Part shown: piece by piece, positions 1 through 7,877 of the stretch
Layout of the letters: every line of letters starts with the position of its first letter
How positions within the stretch are numbered: the first letter of the stretch is position 1
The notes under the pieces: model-generated
What the model saw: the letters and a program-made list of their open reading frames with translations, nothing else
Told to the model about the DNA's origin: nothing
Database searches by the model: none
Assembly: GCA_947628525.1 (NCBI GenBank)
Contig: CANRAE010000003.1
Location: forward strand, 1-43,889
Length of the DNA stretch: 43,889 nt
Direction: 5' to 3'
From: an uncultured Bacilli bacterium
GTDB lineage: Bacteria > Bacillota_I > Bacilli_A > RF39 > UBA660
Program-made: the position numbers and the translations under genes

Positions 1-77
1 TTTGTGTTGTAATGTCTTTTTTTTGTATTTTAAAGAGTGGTAAAATTTCTTTCACCACTCCTTAATGTTTAAGAACC

Positions 78-104
78 GAATTCTATTAAAAGAATTCTTT
101 TTTT
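78..104 (+). terminator. Intrinsic terminator of the gene upstream of the window
   Basis: A 7-bp stem GAATTCT/AGAATTC with a six-base loop is followed by seven T. It probably ends a transcript that starts left of the window, before topA. Confidence 0.75.
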
Positions 105-163
105 AGGAAAAAATATTAATATATATAATAATATAAATATAGAATAGTATATTGATTATATTA

Positions 164-192
164 TTGACAAAATTATTATTAATTAGTATAAA
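164..192 (+). promoter_or_regulatory. Promoter of topA
   Basis: A consensus -35 TTGACA is followed after exactly 17 bases by TATAAA. The predicted transcript start lies about 15 bases before the AGGAAG ribosome binding site of topA. Confidence 0.75.
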
Positions 193-216
193 TATAAAAG
201 AAAAGGAAGTGTCGGC

Positions 217-2256
217 ATGACTAAAAACTTAGTAATTGTAGAGTCCCCAAGTAAAAGTAAAACGATCGAAAAATATTTAGGTAAAGACTATAAAGTAGTG
301 TCATCAAAAGGACATATAAGAGATTTAGCTACAACTGGTAAATATGGATTAGGTGTAGATATAGATAATGATTTTAAACCTAATTATATTCCTATTGCCG
401 GTAAGAAGAAAGTAATTAGTGAATTAAAAAAAGATATTAAAGATAGTAATAAGATCTATTTAGCAACTGACCCAGACCGTGAGGGAGAAGCTATTAGTTG
501 GCATTTAAAAGATGCTCTTGGCATAAAAGATCAAGATTATGAACGTGTTTTATTTCATGAAATTACCAAAGATAAAGTTATAGAAGCCTTTAAAAAGCCT
601 AGAAAAATAGATGATAATTTAGTACATAGTCAAGAAACAAGAAGAATTTTAGATCGTATCATAGGATTTAGATTATCACGTTTAATGCAATCTAAGACCG
701 GGGGTAAAAGTGCTGGACGTGTTCAAAGTGTAGCCTTAAAATTAGTTGTCGATCGTGAAAGAGAAATAGAAAGCTTTCAAAAAGAAGAATATTGGACTAT
801 TACAGGTATTTTTGAAGATTTAGATGATTTCAGTGCTGAATTATTCCGCTATCATGATCAAGATATTGAAATACATTCCGAAGTAGAAGCCGACCAAATA
901 TTGCAACAATTAAGTGAAAAATTTCAAATTGAAAGTATTGACTCCAAAGAAAAAAATAAAAAAGCTAAGCCACCATTTATAACCAGTACTTTACAACAAG
1001 AAGCATCTACTAAATTAAATTTTACAGCGAAGAAAACCATGAGTATTGCCCAAAAGTTATATGAAGGAATTGATTTGGAAAACGAAACTGTTGGACTTAT
1101 TACTTATATGAGAACAGATTCTATTCGTTTAAGTGATGAATTTATTAAAAGTGGTTATGCTTATATTGATAAAGAATATGGTCGGGAATATGTTGGTTAT
1201 GTTAAGACGACTAAGAAAAAAGATAATGTTCAAGATGCTCATGAAGCTATAAGACCTACTAGTGTTAATCGTACTCCTTTAAGTGTTAAAAAATACTTAA
1301 CAAATGATGAATATAAATTATATGCTATGATCTATTATCGAGCTTTAGCTAGTATTATGGCTGATGCTAAGGTTAATGCTACTACGGTTATATTAGATAA
1401 TAATCAATATAAATTTAAAGCAACAGGGCAAGTACTTATTTATGAAGGATATTTAAAAGTTTATAAAGATTATGAAAAGAAAGAAGATAAAATTTTACCT
1501 AACTTTCAAATAAATGATATCTTAACAACTAATAAAATAGAAAAAGAACAACATTTTACACAACCACCAAGTCGTTATACCGAAGCTAAATTGATCAAAG
1601 AGATGGAAGATTTAGGTATAGGAAGGCCTTCAACTTATGCTAAAACAATTGATACTATTAAAGAAAGAGAGTATGTAACCTTAGAAGATAAAAAATTTAA
1701 GCCGACTGCTATTGGTATTGAAACAACAGATAGATTGCAAGAATATTTTGCTGATTTAATTAATGTCGAATATACCAAAGATATGGAAGAAGATTTAGAT
1801 AAAATTGCCGAAGGGGATAAAGAATCTTTAAATATATTAAGAACTTTTTATGATAAATTTGAACCAGAAGTAAATGAAGCTTTTAAAAAGATGGAAAAGA
1901 AAAAAGCTGAAACGACTGGGGAATTGTGTCCTAATTGTGGTAATCCATTAGTTATTAGAAAAGGCAAATTTGGTGAGTTTATTGCATGTAGTAATTATCC
2001 AGAATGTAAATATATCAAAAAAGAAGAAAAAGAAGTTAATAATATTTGTAAATGTCCAAAGTGTGGAGGAAATATTATAGAGAAAACAACTAGAAAAGGT
2101 AAAATCTTTTATGGGTGCAGTAATTATCCTAAATGTAAAGTAGCAGTATGGGATTTACCAACAGGAGAAATATGCCCTAATTGTGGAGAATTATTAGTTA
2201 CAAAAAGTAAAAAAATTAAATGTAGTAATTGTGATTATCAAAAAGAAAATGGTTAA
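217..2256 (+). CDS. topA: DNA topoisomerase I (type IA)
   Basis: This enzyme relaxes negative supercoils by cutting one DNA strand through a tyrosine. The N-terminus is a TOPRIM domain with VIVESPSKSKTIEKYLG and the metal-binding DPDREGEAISWHL. The active-site tyrosine is Tyr297 in GLITYMRTDSIRLS. The C-terminus has three zinc-ribbon modules of the CPNCG...C..C type between about residues 575 and 679, the last one short. The length of 679 residues is normal for Bacilli. The ATG has an AGGAAG Shine-Dalgarno and a consensus promoter directly upstream. It is followed closely by a small regulator with its own promoter, so it is probably monocistronic. Identification is secure. Confidence 0.98.
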   Translation: MTKNLVIVESPSKSKTIEKYLGKDYKVVSSKGHIRDLATTGKYGLGVDIDNDFKPNYIPIAGKKKVISELKKDIKDSNKIYLATDPDREGEAISWHLKDALGIKDQDYERVLFHEITKDKVIEAFKKPRKIDDNLVHSQETRRILDRIIGFRLSRLMQSKTGGKSAGRVQSVALKLVVDREREIESFQKEEYWTITGIFEDLDDFSAELFRYHDQDIEIHSEVEADQILQQLSEKFQIESIDSKEKNKKAKPPFITSTLQQEASTKLNFTAKKTMSIAQKLYEGIDLENETVGLITYMRTDSIRLSDEFIKSGYAYIDKEYGREYVGYVKTTKKKDNVQDAHEAIRPTSVNRTPLSVKKYLTNDEYKLYAMIYYRALASIMADAKVNATTVILDNNQYKFKATGQVLIYEGYLKVYKDYEKKEDKILPNFQINDILTTNKIEKEQHFTQPPSRYTEAKLIKEMEDLGIGRPSTYAKTIDTIKEREYVTLEDKKFKPTAIGIETTDRLQEYFADLINVEYTKDMEEDLDKIAEGDKESLNILRTFYDKFEPEVNEAFKKMEKKKAETTGELCPNCGNPLVIRKGKFGEFIACSNYPECKYIKKEEKEVNNICKCPKCGGNIIEKTTRKGKIFYGCSNYPKCKVAVWDLPTGEICPNCGELLVTKSKKIKCSNCDYQKENG

Positions 2257-2276
2257 CGATAAGTTAATCTTTTTTG

Positions 2277-2320
2277 TTGACTTTTAACTTATGACGATGT
2301 TATAGTACTTATAGGTACTA
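2277..2320 (+). promoter_or_regulatory. Promoter and palindromic operator of the XRE regulator
   Basis: TTGACT and TATAGT are 18 bases apart. A perfect inverted repeat TAGTAC-TTATAG-GTACTA (2303-2320) overlaps the -10 element and the predicted start site, the usual place for a repressor to block its own promoter. Binding by the downstream XRE protein is an inference from position. Confidence 0.6.
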
Positions 2321-2343
2321 ATAGTATAAGAGGAGAAAATTTT

Positions 2344-2550
2344 ATGAAGTTAGGTGAAAGATTAAAAACTTTACGTAAAGAGAAAAATTTAACCCAAGAA
2401 CAATTAGCTAAAATAATTCATGTTGGTAAAGTGAGTGTTTGTTGTTATGAAAAAGAAGTAAGAACCCCATCAATTGATACGTTAATTGATTTAGCTAATA
2501 TATTTAATGTATCATTAGATTATTTAGTAGGTAGAACCGATAAAAGATAA
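2344..2550 (+). CDS. Small XRE-family HTH regulator
   Basis: The 68-residue protein is essentially one Cro/C1-type helix-turn-helix domain: GERLKTLRKEKNLTQEQLA forms the first helices, and the segment around VGKVSVCCYEKEVRTPS is where the recognition helix falls. It ends in LDYLVGRTD, a tail common in stand-alone XRE regulators of Bacilli. No ligand-binding or catalytic domain is present. A GAGGAG ribosome binding site sits 8 bases before the ATG. A perfect palindrome covers its own promoter, so autorepression is likely. Its other targets are unknown; the surface-complex genes that follow are one possibility, but they have their own promoter and no copy of this palindrome was seen there. Confidence 0.9.
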   Translation: MKLGERLKTLRKEKNLTQEQLAKIIHVGKVSVCCYEKEVRTPSIDTLIDLANIFNVSLDYLVGRTDKR

Positions 2551-2568
2551 CAAATGTTGTCTTTTTTT
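2546..2568 (+). terminator. Intrinsic terminator of the XRE regulator gene
   Basis: GATAACA-AA-TGTTGTC forms a short hairpin that overlaps the stop codon and is followed by seven T. Confidence 0.7.
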
Positions 2569-2588
2569 GTTTTTTATTAAAAAGTTAC

Positions 2589-2617
2589 TTGATTACAATT
2601 ATAAAACCAAATATAAT
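2589..2617 (+). promoter_or_regulatory. Promoter of the first exported/membrane gene pair
   Basis: TTGATT and TATAAT are separated by exactly 17 bases, about 30 bases before the ATG at 2648. It should drive 2648-3985 and 4047-5939 up to the terminator at 5953. Confidence 0.7.
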
Positions 2618-2647
2618 ATATTTGTAATAATAGGATAGGTGTTATAA

Positions 2648-3985
2648 ATGAAAAAAAATTTTTTAATATTTTGTTTTATCTGTTTATTTTTATTTTTTAT
2701 AAATCCTAAAATGGTAAAAGCATATGTGTTACCTGATGGTTCATATACATTAGAGTGCATTTATGATGATGGAGGATTATATACATTAGAATTTTATGAT
2801 GGAAGTATAATTACAAATAGGACTCCTTATAATTTACATGGTGTTGCAAATAGTGAAGCTAACGGAGGCGGAGCTTACGAATTTAAAAATCAGTTAGGTA
2901 TTAGAAATGTATCTGATGGAGCATATCGCTGTCAAACAGAGATGTATATGGCCAAGTTTGATGATACAAATTTTTATAAATTCGGTGAAAAATTTAAAGC
3001 ATGTACAGACGACAAATGCGAAGAATTTAATGCAAGAACCAATGGATGGTATGCATTTTGGGGTACTGAAACCGACGAGAATTATGAAAAAGCTAAAAGT
3101 GCAATAAATAAAGCAAATAATAACCCATATCTCTTGGTGTCAGAAAGTATTACCTTTAATGGTGACGCACCAGATCCAAAAGTAACACTTTACTATATAA
3201 AAGATAATGGTACTGCCAAACAAGCGGCTTCCTCTAATAGCTATATAAAGATTTTTTCTTATGATAATAATCATACTTTTCTTGAAAAAGATGGGAGAAC
3301 CACGTATTTAGATGGCTCTACTTATGCTTTTCCAGGAGCCATTGTTAGTAAAGTTAATGGAAGATACGTAGTTAAGCCTAATGAAGGATATAAAGATGAA
3401 AAAATTGATGATATTTATATAAATGTGGCGGAGCCGATTCCCTCAAAAAACAGTAGTTCGTCTTTATCATATTCTTTTGATGCAATAAGATACAAAGTAG
3501 CTACTGCTAATAAATTAGGGCAAGAAGATTATCCTAGAAGTCAATTAACAGAGCATTATGTATTAACTGATCCAATAGATGATTCTTCATCAACAATTGA
3601 TAATAGTTTATGTGAAAAAAGATTAGGAAAAACTTCTAAGTATTTGCGTTTAATTATTCAAGCATTACAAATTGGTGTACCGGCAATTACTATTATTTTA
3701 ACTGGTATTGATATTGGTAAAATTGTTGTTTCTGGTAATTTAGAAGAAGAATTGCCTAAGAAAAAGAAAACTATTATTTATCGTTTAATTATTATGCTAG
3801 TATTTTTCTTCTTGCCAATATTTGTTAGACTGTTTATCACTCTTCTTAAAACAAGTGGTGCTAAAAATTCGGATGCAATATTGTATATAGATTGTTTATT
3901 TGAAACAGATGCATCTATTGAGGAAGAACCACCTGTTGCTGATCCTAAACCATGTTATGGTGATCATTGCATGGAAGCAAAATAA
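2648..3985 (+). CDS. Exported protein with C-terminal two-helix membrane hairpin (VirB2/TrbC-like topology), copy 1
   Basis: I do not recognise a named family. The 445-residue protein starts with a signal peptide (KKN, long hydrophobic stretch, VKA cleavage site near residue 26). Next comes a roughly 300-residue extracytoplasmic part opening with YTLECIYDDGGLYTLEF. Two membrane helices follow, with the loop SGNLEEELPKKKK between them, and then a short acidic Cys-containing tail. The hairpin and the loop are closely matched in the gene at 7878, so the two are paralogs. Two adjacent helices joined by a short basic loop recall VirB2/TrbC pilin-type subunits of type IV secretion systems, but this rests on topology only. 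It is followed at 61 bp by a VirB6-like gene, in the same order as the second pair. Confidence 0.5.
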   Translation: MKKNFLIFCFICLFLFFINPKMVKAYVLPDGSYTLECIYDDGGLYTLEFYDGSIITNRTPYNLHGVANSEANGGGAYEFKNQLGIRNVSDGAYRCQTEMYMAKFDDTNFYKFGEKFKACTDDKCEEFNARTNGWYAFWGTETDENYEKAKSAINKANNNPYLLVSESITFNGDAPDPKVTLYYIKDNGTAKQAASSNSYIKIFSYDNNHTFLEKDGRTTYLDGSTYAFPGAIVSKVNGRYVVKPNEGYKDEKIDDIYINVAEPIPSKNSSSSLSYSFDAIRYKVATANKLGQEDYPRSQLTEHYVLTDPIDDSSSTIDNSLCEKRLGKTSKYLRLIIQALQIGVPAITIILTGIDIGKIVVSGNLEEELPKKKKTIIYRLIIMLVFFFLPIFVRLFITLLKTSGAKNSDAILYIDCLFETDASIEEEPPVADPKPCYGDHCMEAK

Positions 3986-4046
3986 ATCGCAAAGTAATTG
4001 GTAACAACAGCGTTTCTAAAAAACAATATTAAAATGAGGTGATTAT

Positions 4047-5939
4047 ATGGTTGACTTTTTTGCAGCTGCACAAAGAGTATTATCTATGATAATGTCTGCT
4101 TCTGAAATGGGATTGGTTGTTTGGCTCGTTCAGGGCGGAATTGTATATTTAATACGTGGGATTTGTTTTTGGATTGATACTACCTTTGTTTCTTTTATAG
4201 GATATATATATAAATATTTTATGACATTAATTGAGGGCAATTTGTTTAACGAAGCTGTCGTTAATGCAGTACTAAAGAATATATATTTATTTATAGGTAT
4301 AATTGTATTTTTTAGAATAGCTATGTTAGTTGTAAGATACTTAATTAATCCTGAACTTTTAAGTGATCAAAAAGTGGGTGCTGATAAACTAATTTATCGC
4401 GTTATTATAGGGGCACTTGGGATTATTTTGATTCCTACTATTTTCGATTGGGCCATAAAATTGCAGTCATCGATAATAGAAGATCAAGTGATTCAACAAA
4501 TAGTGTTCCCAGCTGATATGCTGGCTCAAGTAAAATATAATATTGAAGATGGTGGTGCCAAGATCGGTACAACTGTTTTAGCTGGCTTTCTTAACCCTAA
4601 TCAAAATGCATCACAAAAAACACAAGAACAATATGAACATGCTCTTATCAAAGGGGATTTATCATCAATTGATCTTAATACAGGAGGATTTTTAAATGGT
4701 TATTCCGGATATGAATATGGCTACTTTTTTATCATTTCAACTTTGACTTTAGGTTATGTTCTGTTTTTAATGCTACAATATTGTTTGGATGTAGTGGTTA
4801 GATTTTTTAAATTATTTTTATATCAAATGTTAGCTCCTGTGGCTATGGTTGAATATATTGTTAATGGCTCAGAAGATGGTGTTTTTAAAAATTGGAAACA
4901 AGCCTGTTTAAGTACTTATTTTATGCTTTTTGTTAGATTGCTTGCCGTTTGGTTTGTAGTGTTTGTTATGACATTAATGAATAATACTTTTCCTAAATAT
5001 TCAAATGGATCTTTATTAGTTACAAAAGATTATTTGTTGAAAGCTTTGATCGTTATAGGATTACTTGGATTTATGAAAGATCTTCCAAAGTTAATTGGCC
5101 AAATATTTGGGCTCGATTTAGAACAAGAATCATCAGCTACTGGCTTCTTAAAATCCGTTGGTGGAATTGCAAAAGGACTTGGTATGAGCGCTCTTTCAGC
5201 TGGCGGTGCAGCATTAGGTGGAGCTTTTGGTGCGGCTAAGGCAATACAAAAAGCAGGACTTCAAAATACGATGCAACGTAGGTCTGCACTTAACAAATTT
5301 AGAGACGAAAATGGTGGTCTAAGTAAAAAAGAGGCAAAACAGCAAATGGGAATGGGATTTGCTGGCTGGCATAATGTAAGAAAACAAGCTACTGAAAAGA
5401 TGCAGGCAGATCCAAGTCTAAAAAGAAAAGATGCTAAAGCACAGGTTATTTCGGAAAATTCAAAGTTGAAAGAAGGAAGATCATCGCTAAAGAATATGTC
5501 TAAAGGAGCTGTTGCTAGTTCTGGTATTGAGACCGCTAATTCTATGGTAGGTGCTGTAAAAGGAATGGGTAGTGCAGCTGCTCAGTCAACTAGTGTCGGT
5601 GGTAACATATATAAAGGATTTTCAGGTGCTACTAGAAATGCAAGTGAACGTAAGCAAAAGGCTGAAGCAAAAGAAAGTAAGCAGCAGCAAGCAAGAAATA
5701 GTCAACTTCAAGAACAAATGGCTAATGATATATCAACAATGGTTGATAATAGTATGGCTTGGTTAGGTAAATCTGGAAGTTCTGCCCCAAGTAGTGGATC
5801 AAGTGCGCCAACAGGAAGTCCTGCCCCAGGTACTGGATCAAGTACGCCAACAGGAAGTTCTGCCCCAAGTAGTGGATCAAGTGCGCCAACAGGAAGTCCT
5901 GCCCCAGGTACTGGACCAAGGACAACACCTAAGAGTTAA
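4047..5939 (+). CDS. Polytopic VirB6/TrbL-like membrane protein with low-complexity tail, copy 1
   Basis: The 630-residue protein has about seven hydrophobic segments in residues 20-360, then a basic Ala/Gly/Ser/Lys-rich tail. The core has LINPELLSDQKVGADKL and a later block around YQMLAPVAMVEYIV and WKQACLSTYFMLFVRLLAVW. The same blocks appear in the gene at 9180 (VNPEMFLDDKLGAQTL, MQLMAPFVITSYM), so these are paralogs. Many helices, a central conserved loop and a long disordered C-terminus match the VirB6/TrbL channel family of type IV secretion systems, but residue-level proof is lacking. The last 55 residues are Ser/Pro/Gly-Thr repeats encoded by 39-bp tandem DNA repeats. A GAGGTG ribosome binding site precedes the ATG. 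A strong terminator follows. Confidence 0.5.
   Translation: MVDFFAAAQRVLSMIMSASEMGLVVWLVQGGIVYLIRGICFWIDTTFVSFIGYIYKYFMTLIEGNLFNEAVVNAVLKNIYLFIGIIVFFRIAMLVVRYLINPELLSDQKVGADKLIYRVIIGALGIILIPTIFDWAIKLQSSIIEDQVIQQIVFPADMLAQVKYNIEDGGAKIGTTVLAGFLNPNQNASQKTQEQYEHALIKGDLSSIDLNTGGFLNGYSGYEYGYFFIISTLTLGYVLFLMLQYCLDVVVRFFKLFLYQMLAPVAMVEYIVNGSEDGVFKNWKQACLSTYFMLFVRLLAVWFVVFVMTLMNNTFPKYSNGSLLVTKDYLLKALIVIGLLGFMKDLPKLIGQIFGLDLEQESSATGFLKSVGGIAKGLGMSALSAGGAALGGAFGAAKAIQKAGLQNTMQRRSALNKFRDENGGLSKKEAKQQMGMGFAGWHNVRKQATEKMQADPSLKRKDAKAQVISENSKLKEGRSSLKNMSKGAVASSGIETANSMVGAVKGMGSAAAQSTSVGGNIYKGFSGATRNASERKQKAEAKESKQQQARNSQLQEQMANDISTMVDNSMAWLGKSGSSAPSSGSSAPTGSPAPGTGSSTPTGSSAPSSGSSAPTGSPAPGTGPRTTPKS
5775..5927 (+). 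repeat. Four 39-bp in-frame tandem repeats
   Basis: Units start at 5775, 5814, 5853 and 5892. Units 1 and 3 appear identical, and 2 and 4 are nearly so, giving a 78-bp higher-order repeat. Each unit encodes a variant of GSSAPSSGSSAPT. The tract is far more GC-rich than its surroundings and 39 is divisible by three, so copy-number change would lengthen or shorten the tail without a frameshift. Confidence 0.9.
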
Positions 5940-5952
5940 TACTGAAACTATA

Positions 5953-5989
5953 AGAATGATAAAGTAGTGATCTTTATTATTCTTTTTTT
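5953..5989 (+). terminator. Intrinsic terminator after the first pair
   Basis: AGAATGATAAAG and CTTTATTATTCT form a 12-bp stem with one mismatch and a 7-base loop, followed by a run of T. It separates the first pair from the coiled-coil gene. Confidence 0.85.
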
Positions 5990-6052
5990 GCTAAAAATCT
6001 TGAATTTATAATAATAGTGTGATAAGTTATAAAATAATAGGTGGTGTATAAT

Positions 6053-7744
6053 ATGAATTTGATAACAGAAGTTGATGAAATTTTAAATAAAATAAACATA
6101 ATCCAAGACCTTTTGGAAAATACGACTGATCCTGTTAAAATTGATGATTTACAATATAATATGGATTTATTAAAACTTGATTTGCGTGAATGTAATTTAA
6201 AATGTAAACTGGAAAAAGGATTAACAAAGGAATTGATTGAGGAGCAAGGTGTTATTGACGCCGAAAGAGATTTGATTTTAAGAAAACAGGCTTCTGTTAA
6301 GCAAATAAATAATGAAGAAAAATTACCAGAATATAATTTATCGTCTGAATTTATTGTTGCAAAAGATACTGGTGAAACTATTGATATTAGGGATTTATCA
6401 ATTAATGAAAAAATTGAGACTATTTATCGTTATACTGGTGTTGCTATTACTTTTGAGGATCCGGTTTTACAAAATAAAAAACAAGAACGTTTAGAACGAT
6501 ATTTATCTAATTTACAAAAAAGATATTCCGAAGAACAGCTTGTTGCATTTTTGGACACAAATTGGCAACAAACAATTTCCGAATATTATTCAAGAGGTTA
6601 TGATATAATTACAAATGCTAAAATAACTTCTATCATTAGTAAAGTCGATGCTGAAAAAGGACTTGATGATAAAAAAGAAGACAAAGAAGCAGTAGATGAT
6701 CAACCACATAAAGATTCAAATGATAAAGATAATAAAAAGCCGATATTTACTACTGATATTTTTAATGATCCAGCATTAAAACCATTTGTTAAGAACGGAT
6801 ATATTGATTTAACTGAGTATGAAGACCAAAGTAAATCTCCAAAAGGAACAGTTGATGATCCAACAATGGATCAAAAAGAAACAAGTATGAGTTTCTTTTC
6901 CAATAATCAAATAATGCGCGAATTATCCTTTGTTTTGAAAAAGAAATTAGACGAATCTATTCATGTTGATTTAGCAGATGTTATTAATTGTCTTTATGAT
7001 AAAATTAATGATCCTGATATGGTAGCTAGCCGTAAAAATTGTACTGTTGAAGAAATTACTAATGCTATGAACAGTGTTTATGACAGTTTAATTAAGACTA
7101 ATGGTAAATATGTTAGAAAGCATATTGTAGATACTTATAAACCTCTTATCGGTGATGATGCTTTAAATAAAGGTGAAACTTATTTGCAAGGAGTGTTAGA
7201 TGGTGTTTCTTTAAAAAATCAAGGATTAAAAAAGGACTTTTTAAAAACAGCTAATGCTGCTGCTGAACTTTTAAATGGTGATGAAAAATTAAACGAAAAA
7301 ACACGTCAAGAAATATTAGATCGATTGGATGTTAAATTTGCAAAAGATAATGATGATTCTGAAATGTTAACAATAACCAATAAAAATAACGACACTATCT
7401 ATGATGTAGCATTTAAATTGATGGTTTGTAAAAAGACAGGTATTTCAGCTAAAATATCATATAATGGCAAATCATATGATACCAATAATTTTGAAAACGA
7501 ATTAAAGTTATTAGATACGAAAGAAGAACAAGAGAAAGAAAAGGCTAATAGCAATAAATTGGTAGAATATCAAAAGAAAATTAATGATTTGGATGCTGAA
7601 AATATTAGGTTAAAAAAATCAATTGAAATGCGAGATGAATCTATTAAATCTTTAAGGGATGATATCAAAAATATTATGGATCACGCAAAAGAAAATAATG
7701 GTACTCCTGAATATACAAGTGAAGAAAAACCAAAGAGTTTGTAA
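6053..7744 (+). CDS. Soluble coiled-coil protein of the membrane-complex cluster, unknown function
   Basis: I do not recognise this 563-residue protein. It has no signal peptide or membrane segment, so it should be cytoplasmic. Residues 1-95 are helical and charged, a DK-rich linker lies near 205-230, and the last 60 residues form a coiled coil (IRLKKSIEMRDESIKSLRDD). The middle has Asn-rich turns but no catalytic motif that I can see. The ORF track begins at a GTG at 6041, but that codon lies inside the AGGTGG ribosome binding site; the ATG at 6053 is better spaced. It sits between the two paralogous pairs and has a terminator before and after it, so it is its own transcription unit. A cytoplasmic scaffold or regulator is a guess from position. 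Confidence 0.6.
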   Translation: MNLITEVDEILNKINIIQDLLENTTDPVKIDDLQYNMDLLKLDLRECNLKCKLEKGLTKELIEEQGVIDAERDLILRKQASVKQINNEEKLPEYNLSSEFIVAKDTGETIDIRDLSINEKIETIYRYTGVAITFEDPVLQNKKQERLERYLSNLQKRYSEEQLVAFLDTNWQQTISEYYSRGYDIITNAKITSIISKVDAEKGLDDKKEDKEAVDDQPHKDSNDKDNKKPIFTTDIFNDPALKPFVKNGYIDLTEYEDQSKSPKGTVDDPTMDQKETSMSFFSNNQIMRELSFVLKKKLDESIHVDLADVINCLYDKINDPDMVASRKNCTVEEITNAMNSVYDSLIKTNGKYVRKHIVDTYKPLIGDDALNKGETYLQGVLDGVSLKNQGLKKDFLKTANAAAELLNGDEKLNEKTRQEILDRLDVKFAKDNDDSEMLTITNKNNDTIYDVAFKLMVCKKTGISAKISYNGKSYDTNNFENELKLLDTKEEQEKEKANSNKLVEYQKKINDLDAENIRLKKSIEMRDESIKSLRDDIKNIMDHAKENNGTPEYTSEEKPKSL

Positions 7745-7762
7745 AATTCTTTGATTTTTTTT
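7728..7762 (+). terminator. Intrinsic terminator overlapping the stop codon of the coiled-coil gene
   Basis: AACCAAAGA and TCTTTGATT pair with a single mismatch across the TAA stop and are followed by eight T in total. Confidence 0.7.
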
Positions 7763-7771
7763 GCTTCCATT

Positions 7772-7788
7772 ATTTACAAATTGTAAAT
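7772..7788. promoter_or_regulatory. 17-bp palindrome upstream of the G-tract promoter
   Basis: ATTTACAA-A-TTGTAAAT has perfect 8-bp arms. It is centred about 70 bases before the predicted start of the 7878 transcript, so it could be a regulator binding site. The binding protein is unknown. Confidence 0.4.
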
Positions 7789-7812
7789 TTTTCGAAGAAG
7801 TGCAATTTGTGC

Positions 7813-7843
7813 TTGCAAAACACGTAGGGGGGGGGGGTATAAT
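7813..7843 (+). promoter_or_regulatory. Candidate phase-variable promoter with an 11-G spacer tract
   Basis: TTGCAA is followed by 19 bases, then TATAAT. The last 11 spacer bases are all G (7827-7837), abutting the -10 element. Homopolymer slippage would change the spacing one base at a time; loss of two G would give the optimal 17. The RBS and ATG of 7878 lie just downstream. Confidence 0.6.
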
Positions 7844-7877
7844 AGGATATATAGAATAGTATAATAGGAGTGGTAAG

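Noticed and set aside
5775-5927. CRISPR array, suggested by evenly spaced repeats
   Set aside because: The units are contiguous without unique spacers, lie in frame inside a gene, and encode a Ser/Pro-rich tail. No cas genes are near.
5722-5928. Minus-strand 68-residue ORF of Leu/Gly/Gln/Asp repeats
   Set aside because: It is the antisense shadow of the 39-bp repeats, without a ribosome binding site.
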